Part shown: in pieces, positions 21,663 through 32,765 of the stretch
How the letters are laid out: each line of letters begins with the position of its first letter
How positions within the stretch are numbered: position 1 is the first letter of the stretch
Assembly (NCBI GenBank): GCA_025529335.1
Contig: JAMYHX010000311.1
Span: 1-52,626, forward strand
Source: Rhizopus sp. PT2906
Lineage: Eukaryota; Mucoromycota; Mucoromycetes; Mucorales; Rhizopodaceae
Reading direction: 5' to 3'
Length of the DNA stretch: 52,626 nucleotides
The notes under the pieces: model-generated
The model's input: only the letters and a program-made list of their open reading frames with translations
Told to the model about the DNA's origin: nothing
Databases searched by the model: none
Made by a program: the position numbers and the translations under genes

Positions 21663-22326
21663 TTCTTTTTGTTGTCAAAACCAAGAAGAATGAAAAAAGA
21701 AAGGTAAGTAATTAAGTAATGAATGAACTAAACCGCTGTATTTATACTTGATTTCCTCAAATGGGAAGTTTATCTTCCCACCTAGATAGTATGAAATCAC
21801 TCCTAGCCCTTTCGCTTTTTTTTTATATCTTGTCTCTCTGTTTATTACACAAGGGTTTTGCAAAGTACAACTAGACAGTATACTCCTTCGATCAAGACAT
21901 GTCCATTTCAAATAAAAACTCAATGAAGGGGTCAAGGAAAGAGAAGAATAAAGGATACCGAAATCATCCATAACGTATATCCGTTCGCATTGATTGGCAA
22001 AGTCACCGTGAGAATCTTTTTGATAGGTATAAAAAGTCAACGCATGACTGCCTTCATTATACCTTGAGGCACATGTTACCCTTATGTGACTTTTTAGTTC
22101 ATACAGTGATTTGCGTTTGAACATAGAACTTTTGTGTTTTTAATGGCTATGTTGTCAAAATGAAGACTAAGGATGTTATCCTCGTCTATGACACAGAAGA
22201 TTCTTTTAAAGACCCATTCCTGCCACCAGCTCTCCAAAACACAGACGAATGCACGCATAGAAAGGTGTAAAGAGAACAATATAAAGAATTTTATCTACTT
22301 TAAATTCAGACGATGTTAGTTTTTTG
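21663..22326. other. Intergenic, promoter side of malate synthase
   Basis: AT-rich flank without a recognisable gene. Minus-strand frames here are short and show no family features. It ends where the TIR element begins. Confidence 0.45.
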
Positions 22327-22645
22327 GTGAGCACTACATGCACCAGAAAACGCACCAGAAAATGGACTAATGCTACGAGCGCTTCCTTAGGACGCTACCT
22401 ATGTTGTTACTTTACAACATCACATTACCAAAGCCTCTGCCTAATCTAAGGCTTGTCCAGTTCACTCTCTCTGATATATAAAATGTGAATCCATCATAAT
22501 TACACGTGTTCCTGCATCTTTGTTGATCAACTGACAACGTAAAACTAGAATAAATAACAATATTTCTTTTTTATCTCTTCCTGTTCTTGAAAAGAACCAA
22601 TCCAAGACAGTAGCTTCATAAAGTCATGTTTCTGGTGCATGTAGT
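22327..22645. mobile_element. MITE-like TIR element, copy 1
   Basis: The outer ends carry a perfect 17-base inverted repeat: ACTACATGCACCAGAAA at 22333-22349 and its complement at 22629-22645. The left end starts GTGAGCACTACATGC, and a second CACCAGAAAA copy lies just inside. The interior has no coding potential. It is related, in opposite orientation, to the element at 46286-46647; shared stretches include AGTTCACTCTCTCTGA, TGATCAACTGACAAC-like text and GAAAAGAACCAATCC. The right end abuts the Fanzor relic frame. Confidence 0.75.
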
Positions 22646-23643
22646 AGTATTGAAACCTTACGTGATCCAGTCAAGAGGAAAAAAGTTGCAAACTTTATCC
22701 GAACTGACGGCTTCACTGTTGATGTTGTTCTTGTCAAAAGTACCGAAACAAATGATAACGAGCATGTCGATTACTCAGAGCAAGACTTTGATATCTCATT
22801 GTTGGGTGATGTTATCACAAGTAAAGAACTAAGCGATATTTCTCTTTGTGCCCTAAACTCGAATCGAGGTCAGGTAATTGCTGCTTCCTATGGTGAAGGT
22901 GAAAGTTATCATCAGGTTAGAAGATGTTCTACAAGGGAATATTACACTTACACGGGTTCCAAAAGACATGAGAAAAAAGGATGTCCAACGAAGATATGAT
23001 AGATGTTCTTCTCAACACCCTAACAACCAAAACAGCTGGTATTTCAAGATATTTACTATTGTAGTATCCACGCTACTATTCAGTGCTTAAATACAATATC
23101 CAGAGTTGAACCCAATGTTACTATAAGATCTGTTACACCTTAATCAAATGTGGTCAATGCAGTTTAAAAATATATCAGCTTCTTAATATATAATTATCGA
23201 TTGTGCTATCATCTCTTTTCTCTTCACTTTATTCTGAATAAAGATACAACACAGTCTCATCGTATTTTCTACTTTGTTTAAATCTATCTTGAAAACCTAA
23301 ATACAACAACTATATGTAACTTATATTGCACCTTAACAAAATACTCGCTTTCAATCGCTTTTCAACAGCTAAAAGTCGCTTTCATTTACATCAAGGCGTA
23401 CAAAGAGCCAGAGAAAAGATGACTCTTACTACAGCTATGATCGGCCTCCACAGTGTTTTCGCTTACAAAAGTTGCGGAATAATGTGGCAGTGTGATCTAA
23501 ATGCTTCCAAAAACATTTTTAAAATTTCCAAAAATATTATTACTGAATATGAAATCAATAATGTAGAAGCCCTTCTTTTTTTTTCATATCGTCATATCGA
23601 ACATGGCTTCTCTTTCACAAAAGATTTAAATATCTACAGGTAA
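22643..23643 (+). pseudogene. Fanzor (eukaryotic TnpB-like) relic, near full-length but broken
   Basis: Three frames in order spell a decayed Fanzor-like protein. Frame 1 (22643-22999): RKKVANFIRTDGFTVDVVLV, then ALNSNRGQVIAASYGEGESY and RRCSTREYYTYTGSKRHEKK. Frame 2 (about 22996-23090): IDVLLNTLTTKTAGISRYL, then stops. Later (23326-23643): FHLHQGVQRAREKM and the end of the zinc ribbon/RuvC-III, HSVFAYKSCGIMWQCDLNAS followed by KNIFKISKNII. The segment ALNSNRGQV aligns by position with the RuvC-I site (usually a GxDPNRG-type string), so the catalytic Asp appears to be Asn. The middle of the RuvC domain, including the RuvC-II Glu, is missing. There is no start codon: the frame begins at the right end of the TIR element. 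Clearly inactive. Confidence 0.75.
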
Positions 23644-25438
23644 GATATTCAGAGATCACTGCTGTCTTGTCTAAGCTTATTTCCTATTTTATATTGTACA
23701 AAACAGGTAAGTAAATCGTCGGAATTTATATTTTGATTTGTCCAGAAAAAAAAACTAACTGTCACCTCCTAAAGTATTAACCTAGTTTGAGCGGACATTT
23801 TATGTCATCATTTGGGGGGGGGGGCAAGGCTATGCTTCATCAAAATAAAGTGCATCGGGATCATATCCTTTCTTCTTTTTACTATACAATTACATCAAAG
23901 TTTTTAAAAGAGTTTTCCAACAATATCTTTTTTTTTGTGAGGGAAGAACGGGTAATTGATGCACTGACATTGGGTGTGACAAGTCGTCAATGGAAAGTTG
24001 GGGGGTAATACTTTAAAAGCGTGGGTAACAAAAGATAATAAGACGTCAAAAGGTTGTATGACCAATGTTATTTTTCCAAAACCTTGACATTTTCCTGGAT
24101 TCTTTGGCAAGAAAACTCAAGAGTTTCTCTCTCTTCAGCAACACGCTTGTAGGGATTGATCAATAGTCGTATCCATATATACCTTTTTTTTTTACTTCAC
24201 TTTTTGAACAGCGTAGCTTGTGTATTTTTTATACTTCAAATACAGAAAGCAGCCTTTTAAGTATCAACAGCAGTGTTTTGCTACAGTCAATGATATACAA
24301 ATTTTTTTTTTAAAAAAAAGGATACATGATGAACCGTGAAGAAATATCTGCGATATTAGGAGATGGTCCAGACCCATTGCTCACGTTAATATGTCATGTA
24401 GAAAGAAAAGAAAAGAGGGACCCAATTGATAGACGTGACGTTTGTTGCATGAATTGCCCAAAGAGATCAAAACCGAAGTTAAGCAAGTTGAGTTGCATTG
24501 ACAATGAAGATATGCGTGTTCTGCCATGATATTCAATACCCTTTTTGAGATGACGCCAACGGACGAATGCATACAAGTTGTGCATGTGACCAATTTGGGT
24601 GATTCACCCCTTTATGGTCGGTAAGCAGCGCGATGGTAGTTCGGATTGACGAATTTAAGCTACACATTTCAGCTAACGCCCATCAAATGGGCACATTAAA
24701 AAGACAATACCTTACCATCACAGTGTAATATAATCTTTACCATTACTTTTAGTTACTTTTGGACATACTAGTTACAAATGACTATATATGCTTGACGATT
24801 TCAAAGGTGCCATGCCCTTCTAGTTCCCGTTACAGTGCATTTCTTGGAGAAATTGGTTATAGGTGATAAAAGATAATCTACTCATAATGCAACACAATAT
24901 TGCCTAGTTTAGGTATTTCAGCATGAAACAATATCAATAAAGGAGTGTGTTCTCATTGATTTGCACATTGGTTTTGAGACAAAGAAAAAACTCTTCAAAG
25001 GGGGGGGGTGAAAGAGGAGGAAGTACTCTAGGTTCACGTGGACATGCTATAAAAGGATTTGGATGAACTCTATGATGACTTTAACACATCGTTTCAACCA
25101 AGGAGACAAAGCAGATGGCGTCTTTTACAGATCAACGCATTAATACTCAAAAGGGTTAATACATCTTGCACAGTAAGAGTCAACCAGACGCTCCTTTTTG
25201 ATAAGGAATACTTTATTATAGACAGACTCCCTGTTATGGGGTGAATCATTGACCTAGGTTTAAACGTATATATCTTGAGCTGATTGTGTTCTCTCTGCTT
25301 GGATACATTAAAAGGTAAAAAGCTTACCCACCCTTGCGTGCTGAATGGGGTATGAGTTTTGATTGGACCCCAAAATTATCGATTACAAGCAACAATTGTA
25401 ACTGGAGCTAAAGTCATCTTTTTTTTATATTTTTTATT
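23644..25438. other. Intergenic 1.8 kb with no recognised gene
   Basis: AT-rich DNA with two G runs (near 23815-23825 and 24999-25007) and several short frames (for example 24326-24529) that show no known motif. The last few hundred bases would be the promoter of the methionine sulfoxide reductase gene. Some of it is probably decayed repeat. Confidence 0.45.
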
Positions 25439-26169
25439 ATGAAGGAAATTCCTGCCATTACAGATCAGTGTGCTTCAAAAAAGGACTTTTATGAGACTCT
25501 CTTGGCTCAAGTTGAGAGTATCTGTGAAGGACAGACATTTTGGGTATTCTTTAGTGTTTTTTTTATTATGTCAATACTTACCCTCCCTTGTTTTATTATT
25601 AAAGGTTACCAACTTATCTAATGTGTCTAGTATAATCTATCATGGTTTGATGTCACTTTCACACTTTCAAAACAAGCCCATTAACTGGTGTGGCTTCTAT
25701 CTTACCGATCCCAAGAATGATCAACAGTTGATCCTCGGTCCATTTCAAGGAAAGGTAAAAACATAATATAAATCTATATGTATACATGTTGATCCTTATA
25801 TGTGTGCGCGCGCAAACCGATGAATAGGTTGCCTGCACCTTGATTCCCTTTGGTAAAGGAGTATGTGGAACTGCAGCCAAGACAAGAGAAACACAAGTGG
25901 TGAAAGACGTTCATCAATTTGCAGGACATATTGCATGCGACTCTGCTTCGAACTCGGAAATTGTTGTACCTTTGGTCAAAGATAACGTAAGAGTATAATA
26001 TGATTTAAAGATGCAGTGATGGTTAATGTTGTAAATGCAGCGGGTCTTAGGAGTATTGGATATTGATTGTGAAAAAACTGAGGGATTTGATGAAGAGGAT
26101 AAAAAGGGTTTGGAAGTCATTGTAGAGGCAATCATCAAAAGCTGTGAGTGGCCAGAAACCTCAGCTTGA
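25439..26169 (+). CDS. Free methionine-(R)-sulfoxide reductase (fRMsr, GAF domain)
   Basis: It reduces free L-methionine-(R)-sulfoxide using thioredoxin. Exons 25439-25543, 25605-25754, 25828-25986 and 26041-26169 give 180 residues, matching the yeast protein. A single GAF domain is seen, with NWCGFYL, LGPFQGKVACTLIPFGKGVC, then GTAAKTRETQVVKDVHQFAG, HIACDSASNSEIVVPLV and LGVLDIDCEKTEGFDE. The three conserved cysteines (VAC, GVCG, HIAC) that form the catalytic and resolving set are all present. The start is the ATG at 25439 after an AT-rich leader. Intron 3 carries a GTGTGCGCGCGC tract. Confidence 0.95.
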
Positions 26170-26453
26170 GGACCCTTCTCTGCCCCCTTTGAATAAAATA
26201 AAAAGAAAGGGGGGGGGAGGTTTGGGTAAACAAGAAGGATAAAGCATGAAATAACCTCCCCCCCCCTCCTTTTTTTTATATATATTTTAATAAGATAACT
26301 CTATTAGTCTCCTAGTTTGCTATCCACACTTTATTTCCTGATTTGACCCTTTTCTATTCCTTTATTTAAAACAAATCCAAGGAAAACAAAATAAAAGAGT
26401 GTCTTACATAAATACTCTTTCTTCTTCTTCTTCTTTTCCTCCCCTTTCAAAAC
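26170..26453. other. Spacer between reductase and disordered-protein gene
   Basis: It contains G-rich and C-rich runs near 26210-26220 and 26261-26268 that are complementary and could pair as a hairpin in the 3' flank of the reductase gene, then a CTT-rich leader before the next start codon. Confidence 0.4.
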
Positions 26454-27391
26454 ATGTTGCCTGTTATCATTCAGACATCTTCTATGGAAACATACCCAAT
26501 ACCATTTTATGTCCCAGAAAAAAAAGATCAAGAGGTACATCATTGAAACCTTTATTTGTTTCTTAAACTAATAACTTGTAGTATAAAAGATGCTCAATGA
26601 CACTTTCATTATATTCAGCAGAGGAATCAGAAGAGGAGTCTATTGCGACAGATGATGGTAGTAAAGAGGATGATTTCATAGGATTCTCAGTATTGAAAGC
26701 AGGAGTATTACAGACTACAGATCAACCTGCACAGCCCACCTGTAAAATTACAGTTTATAGTCCACAGTTAAATCAAGACGTTTGGGAGCCCCTTTCTTCT
26801 TCCTCTTCTCAATATACCCCAGTTTCTTTCCCAGATCACAACAAGTCCATGGAGCCACTGTCGCCACAATCTAGCTCTCGTCTGTTGAATGCATTTCAAA
26901 AACTGTATCAAACACCTTTTCGACAACCAGCTGTCGCGCCTTTGGATTCAGTAAAGCCTGTGACGACAAGAAGCGTATCTCTGACAGAAAGGATAAAGAG
27001 CAAATTTCAAAGCAAAAAGAAATCATCCATGACGCGTTCAGGTTCATTTTCTTCTGTGGTACCCAAAAGATGGCCAAAGAAAGAAGCATCACTCGAGATA
27101 AAGTGGTCCATTTCGTCTCATCGCATGTATAAAAAGCAAACAGTGGAAAAGAATAGGCAAACACCTGTTGAATCTAATACAAAGAAAAAAACAGTTCGGT
27201 TTACCAAGTTGGTGTCGATACAAGAAACATTTTCAAAAGTAGATTATGATCGTGGGTCAGATCCTGATGCTGTTTGCATGAAACTGACTCCTTTGATGGC
27301 TCAAATCATTAAGGAAGAATTAAATGCATACAAGATGCATGAAATGCAGGTGCATGAGCAGAGTAAAGCTCATACTCATTTTCTCATCTAA
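26454..27391 (+). CDS. Conserved fungal protein of unknown function, mostly disordered
   Basis: Exons 26454-26534 and 26582-27391 give 296 residues starting MLPVIIQTSSMETYPIPFYV. The first two thirds are rich in S, E, P and K (acidic run SAEESEEES at about residue 35; basic run KSKFQSKKKS near 165) with no clear fold. The last 65 residues look constrained: TVRFTKLVSIQETFSKVDYD, then RGSDPDAVCMKLTPLMAQII and KEELNAYKMHEM. This resembles a short C-terminal block I associate with otherwise disordered fungal proteins, but I cannot name the family. Function unknown. Confidence 0.75.
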
Positions 27392-27742
27392 TTTATCATT
27401 TTTTTTTTTAGTATTGTAGATTTATAATAAATATATAAAGAGAAATATTTTTATTTTTTAAAAAGACACAGATTTTGGGTTTCTTTTATTAGAAAAGGAG
27501 AGAGAGAAGGGGTTTATATGTACCATAAATGTTTGTTTATCTACAATATTTCGAAAAAAAAAAATGAAAGGGTAGGAGATGTGGGTTCTTTTTTGTCTAC
27601 AGTAGGAAGTAAAAAAGAAAACATATATATATGTATAATAGAGCATATGTAAAATATATCACACACAAAAAGAGTATTTTAGAAAAGAGATGTACATAAA
27701 AAAGAGAGAGTCAGAGTATAGAAAGTTCACACAAATATGAAG
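27392..27742. other. Convergent spacer, low complexity
   Basis: A 351-base AT-rich gap between two facing 3' ends, with TA runs and A tracts. AATAAATATATAAA near 27426-27438 may serve as a polyadenylation signal for the upstream gene. No gene seen. Confidence 0.5.
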
Positions 27743-28705
27743 TTAAGCTGAAACCAAGAGTATGTCAGGAGGCTTCTTTTCTTGAGACAAATAGACTGAT
27801 TGCTTCATAAACTGACTGATCACTGTTTGTGCACAAGAATGATGTATTGTCGCTGTTGACGTATTGAATTGTTGTTGTTGTTGCACATGATGTTTCAAGA
27901 GTAGCAAATAGGGGTCAAGTGCTAACGTGGCTGATTCGTTGTTGTTGTTATCATTATTATAGCTAATCGTGTTTTGAACTCTTTCTTCGATGACAACCAT
28001 AGGCTCTACCATTGGCTCATCCTTGGCAACCACTGGCTCATCCTTGACAACCATGGGTTCCATATTAGGTAATTCATGCTGGATAACTTTCTTCTTTTGG
28101 GGTGGTAACAGGATGTCAAGCATGCTTTGGTCACGACAACAGTCAATCACACTTTTTTGTTTTGCATTCAAACAATCCACGGATGCACCCAAGTCAAGCA
28201 GAGCCTTGACCACACGAGGTCTGTTCAGAAAGACAGCCAAATGAAGAGAGGTGTTACCTTGACCCCATACATGTTGAACAAATGATTTCATCTCTTCTGT
28301 AGACGCATGGAGTTTGAGTTGCGTCAGTAATGCCATTACAGTCGATTCGGAACTTTCCAAGAGAGCGAGCTGTAGTGCATTCAGATCCGTCAAGCGTTTA
28401 CCAAGCAAAGGAAGTGCCTCGGTAGCCAATTGAGGGCTTGCAAATCTCACTAGTGTATGTCGTTGAGAGGCAGGTAACAAGGAGCCATCATTCGAAACAC
28501 GAGAAGTGAGGGCAACACGTACAATGTGTTCAAGACGAGGATCTTTGAAGAATGCCAAAAGTCCCTTCCGGTCATTTTGCTTGATCAAGTTTTGAAGGGT
28601 ACGCCAGAGTCTTGCTGGTGAGCAACAGGTACTTGAGTTACAGCCTTTATGTGGCGATGCTGGTATGGATGACGGCGGCGGCGGTTGGCCCGTATCAAGC
28701 TTCAT
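27743..28705 (-). CDS. Ankyrin-repeat protein
   Basis: Single-exon gene of 320 residues, unusual here because most neighbours have several introns. After a proline/serine-rich start there is a helical stretch with DLNALQLALLESSESTVMAL and then a clear ankyrin unit GNTSLHLAVFLNRPRVVKAL with LDLGASVDCLNAKQKSVIDC. The N-terminal part may hold one or two degenerate repeats. Residues about 205-240 hold an acidic, imperfect repeat (VVKDEPVVAKDEPMVEPMV) and the tail has poly-N and poly-Q runs. Partner and role are unknown; ankyrin units usually bind proteins. The ATG at 28705 is the first in frame. Confidence 0.8.
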   Translation of the reverse strand: MKLDTGQPPPPSSIPASPHKGCNSSTCCSPARLWRTLQNLIKQNDRKGLLAFFKDPRLEHIVRVALTSRVSNDGSLLPASQRHTLVRFASPQLATEALPLLGKRLTDLNALQLALLESSESTVMALLTQLKLHASTEEMKSFVQHVWGQGNTSLHLAVFLNRPRVVKALLDLGASVDCLNAKQKSVIDCCRDQSMLDILLPPQKKKVIQHELPNMEPMVVKDEPVVAKDEPMVEPMVVIEERVQNTISYNNDNNNNESATLALDPYLLLLKHHVQQQQQFNTSTATIHHSCAQTVISQFMKQSVYLSQEKKPPDILLVSA

Positions 28706-31600
28706 TTCCCTTTTTTGAATTGAATTAGAAATGATTACACTTTTTATATTAAAAAGAGAATATAAATGAAGACTTTAATTTTTTTTAAAAAAAAGAGAGA
28801 GAAACTATAGAAACGATGAACCTATTTATATATTTGTTGAGAATAAAGTTTCATAAAACAAATATGGCCACTTAACTGCTGACCTTTATTTCCCATTTGA
28901 TCTACATCTCCCTCTTTTTCTTTTGTTTGTGAATATTCTACAACCAATCATATTCAATGGCCAGTTTAGAATCTCAGAAGCATAGCGCTTTGTATCTAAT
29001 TCTCTCTCTCTCTCTCCTTTTTATGTGTGTGTGTTTGTTGTTGTTTATGTTGTGTTCCCAGTCCATTTATGCATTACTAACTTCCTCCTTCTTTTTCTGA
29101 CAAAAACTGTCACCGGTCAAAATGATTGACTTTTAGGTAAATATCCCGACCATCATGTGGGTTTTCTCTTTATTGTTTATTTGTTTATAGAATTCGATAC
29201 AAGAGAATAATGCTATTCTTTTATCAGCCAAGCCTGGATTATCTACAATATTGAAGTAATTGATTAAAAAAGCAATTGGATCTGAGATTGAAAGGCATTT
29301 CTAATTAAGGATATAGAACAAATAAAGTTAAAGGGCAATAGAAAAGTAAGATGTATCTTGATTGGAATAGATCACAAAGCTATTTAGTGCTTTTAGTCAG
29401 AATTCCCTTTTGATCCACGTACGCATAAACGGTGACAAATACTTCGGAGTCTATTGGCACGCATTACAAGCATTATAACTGACATGTAAGGAATGAACAT
29501 TTACATGCCTTACTTTATCTATTGGAGAATGTCAATATACGGTAGAGAGTTACGCTTAAGATAAAGTACATGTAGTGTCTAGACTCTAAAGAAGATCATT
29601 AGCAATTCATTCAGTTTGCTATCTATAATTTGCGCATCGCTAATGTCGATCAACACAGTTGACTTTGTAACAGGAGTTTATCCTAACAAGCAAGCAACTG
29701 CGAATAAAAAGTCTAGCCCTGTCTGTGTGCAAAGGATTTTGAAATCTATGTCAAGGCTTTTCAATATAATATACTATCTATTGGTGCATACCACACTGGG
29801 AGAAGCAAGCCTACAAGGTCCAAGACTTTACTCCCCACCAAGGTTATGGATATTATCAGACAACATGTAAACCGGAATCCGAAAACTCAGCTTTAGAGAA
29901 TCTTACTATACATCGGGAGGCTAACACGAGGGAGGTGCTTCTGCCATCAGGGCTGTGTTCGGAACTGTTACCGAAAGCGTAACCACATGTTTGGTAACAT
30001 TGCTAAGGCTGGCCCTGCCATTGCTATTGAAATATCGCTTAGAGCTTTTAATAAACAACGCTTTTCAAAAAGCATTTGGAGAGAAAGAAATAATAACTGC
30101 TACAGCAAGAACCTGGAACAAAAAGATTATGCAGTGATAAGGACCTAAACTGTTATCATTATTGACTCTTTATATTTTTTTCATCCAGGACGGAGCCCTT
30201 GAATATAATCGTGATAAGTACAGGTCACCAAAAAAATTAGCCTGTGTGTCAAATAGAGAAGCATGTTATTACTCAGCTTTATATGCACTGACAGCCTTAT
30301 ATTGCACCTGCATCTATAAGAGATCTTCTCATTTCTATCAGAATACACTATCATTGCATTCTTGTTTATCTAAAGCTGACATTTTCTTGAACTCACGGGT
30401 TGATCAATTATATGCCTCAAATGAAATGAATCAGCTGCAACATGAAACACGAATGACACACTTCTCTACATGGTTTTATTGAATTAACCGTATTACTCAT
30501 CATTCTTTTATCCTTCATTTTATTCATCTGATATTAGAAGCTCAATTGGATTATATCTACTCCTTTGTTATTCCCCCTGATTTTCAAATTTTAGTCTAGA
30601 CAAAATAAATAAAACATCTTGGGCAAAATCATATGGATGATATGCAGTTCGAGGTCCGTGGTATCTTCATGAGTCGGTCGGTGGTTACATCTTCTAATTA
30701 CAAGGGACATTACAAAAATGTAAAAGGATGTAACAATATCTGACTTTATAAATATTGAGGTATGATCAAGTATTTACCACACTAAATAAACTATATATGA
30801 AGTTGAGAGAAAACATCGACATGGTCCAAGGGAACAAGCTAATGTTTAATGATCAACTAGTAATACGATTAAACAATCTTTTTATTAAACCCAAGTGGGC
30901 ACGTAGTATTTTTATACTCGAATTGTCCGGGCAAGTTCAACAAAGTGTGGTGTATAATGTGGTGGGGGATGGATGGGCACTGGTGGTGGAGAGGGAAGGG
31001 AGATAAACCACACATTATAATTGGTAGGCTAAGACGGTGGTGTTTAGGGTTCATGCTTATTTCAACCCGGACGGGTACCGCAATTATTCATAGCTTGTTT
31101 ATTTCCAACGACCAACAACCGAGAACCACAGAAAGCGGCATTAAAACCATCAAGAGCAAGTTGCTTGAAGCGGCTTTGTAGGATTCGAATACAGGGTCTT
31201 GGCTTCAAATAATATTTTGTAATACGAAACTATGCAATGTTTTGGTTAAATCAGTAAATAATCTTTTAATAACATTCTATGTGCTTGTGATCTAAAATAT
31301 TAACCAAATAAGAAAGGAAAGCTAACCTAATAAAAGTTTTTGAACATCTGATTTCGTTGTAGCTGCTCCAGCAATTAAAATATCATGTGAATCAGCCTTG
31401 GATTTGTTCCATAACGGTAATACATCCACACATTTGATTTTCAGTATTGTGATAAGTAGCTTTACGTCGGAAGCATAAGAATACGACAAGATGGAATAAG
31501 ACCTCTTGTAATCATTTATGAACAAACAAAGAAAGAGAATCATAGAAAAAAGGAAGTTGATCTTTATAAAGAATAAATGTTGTCAATCAATTGTATATTA
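28706..31600. other. Gene-poor accessory region
   Basis: 2.9 kb without an intact gene. It includes AT-rich promoter-side DNA of the ankyrin gene, a CT run near 29002-29017, and short decayed frames. One plus-strand frame (29786-29896) reads GRSKPTRSKTLLPTKVMDII followed by RQHVNRNPKTQL, faintly like a Tc1-type helix-turn-helix, with a stop. Nothing else is recognisable. Confidence 0.45.
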
Positions 31601-32267
31601 GATATGTCTCATCATCAACTACGACAGACTACAGATGCTATGAATCAGTGTTGTGGGTTTAATGCGGAGTATTGTGTAAACATATTGATTATGTTACGTC
31701 AAAGGGTGTAATCTTTTTTGATATAAACGTAGAAGCAGAGACTCTGATGGCAAGTATCAGTGACGCTTCTAATGGTCTGAAACTGAGTGACTTCAAAGGC
31801 TTTGTTTAGCATTTATATAAATGCTTGGACAGGTGCCGTAATAAGCAGAGCCTTTGAAAAGCTTGCAAAGTAACTTTTTTGGTGACCCTCGTTTTTTTTT
31901 TCTTTAGCAATCTCAAGCACAACTTACCACATTTTCGATGATGCCGCCTCTCTTTTTCTTTTATCAGATACACATTGATCTGGCTTCTGGTCATATTTTC
32001 GCGCTTAAGACTACCACTGTGTAATAGTCCGGGGTAACAATGGACATTTTTACTGATATGAATCTTCAGATAATTATGTATGTGGGGGAAATAGGGGTTG
32101 TGGCTATCACTAACTATCAAACTATCATACACACTATGGTTGGTATGTTTATTATCACTACTCAAAACGTAATGCACAAAGGCGACGCCAATCTTTGCTG
32201 GAATCAATCAAAGAGTAAACGGTGGGGTGAGTGGGACGACGCTTCGTTTCTCAAAATTTTTCTTCAT
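31601..32267. other. Downstream flank of the PD-(D/E)XK-like fragment
   Basis: No gene seen. The long minus-strand frame at 31806-32207 has no family features and is probably chance. Confidence 0.4.
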
Positions 32268-32765
32268 TCAAAGGTCGCACAACCGCCAGAAGGTTTCCGT
32301 CACTATCAGCAGACTGCGTATGTTCTTCAAATTAACAAATGATGCCAATTCTTCCAAGGAGCGTGGAAATGTGAGCTGGCCAATTTCTTGTACAAGACAC
32401 ATTCCATCATGTTGCAGGTGTGTCAAGAAAAACGCAATATTGTATCCGTTGATTTGGAGAGTCAATGCGGCTTTCAGCTTGTTAACATCAACAGTATCCT
32501 TAGCAAAAACCGCTAAACGCAGAAGATCATGGCATAAAGCATGTTTATCGGTGGAGGCGCGTGCCAACTTCACCTCGCCAAATTCAAGGCTTGGTCCAAA
32601 ATCAGGCTGGCATAACCTTGAAATTGTGGCATCAGGGCGTATCTCTCTAGTTTCATCAGCTGTGATGTTAATACACCACTGAATATCTGCAGCCATACAT
32701 GCTGCTTCTTTTTTGGTGGGTCGTTTGCGGACGAAGAAGTTGCAAATTGCTTCGATTTATCTCGC
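32268..32765 (-). pseudogene. Lineage-expanded fungal protein fragment, possible PD-(D/E)XK-like fold
   Basis: A minus-strand frame (ATG at 32696; open upstream to about 32765) gives about 142-165 residues that look like a family I associate with many copies in Mucoromycota. Key stretches: REIRPDATISRL, then FGPSLEFGEVKLARAS, KHALCHDLLRLAVFAKDTVD, LTLQINGYNIAFFL and FPRSLEELASFVNLKN. RPDA followed about 18 residues later by GEVK matches a D...ExK pattern typical of PD-(D/E)XK nucleases, which is my inference for the fold. The N-terminal half normally expected is missing or out of frame, so this is listed as a probable fragment. Function unknown. Confidence 0.5.

Noticed and set aside
27990..28244. 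Plus-strand frame MTTIGSTIGSSLATTGSSL
   Set aside because: Antisense of the acidic repeat in the ankyrin protein.
31170..31200. T-arm-like string GGATTCGAATAC suggesting a tRNA
   Set aside because: No matching acceptor stem, D-arm or anticodon arm could be folded around it on either strand.
31806..32207. 133-codon minus-strand frame
   Set aside because: No family features, stops separate it from the nuclease-like fragment, and composition is like non-coding DNA.
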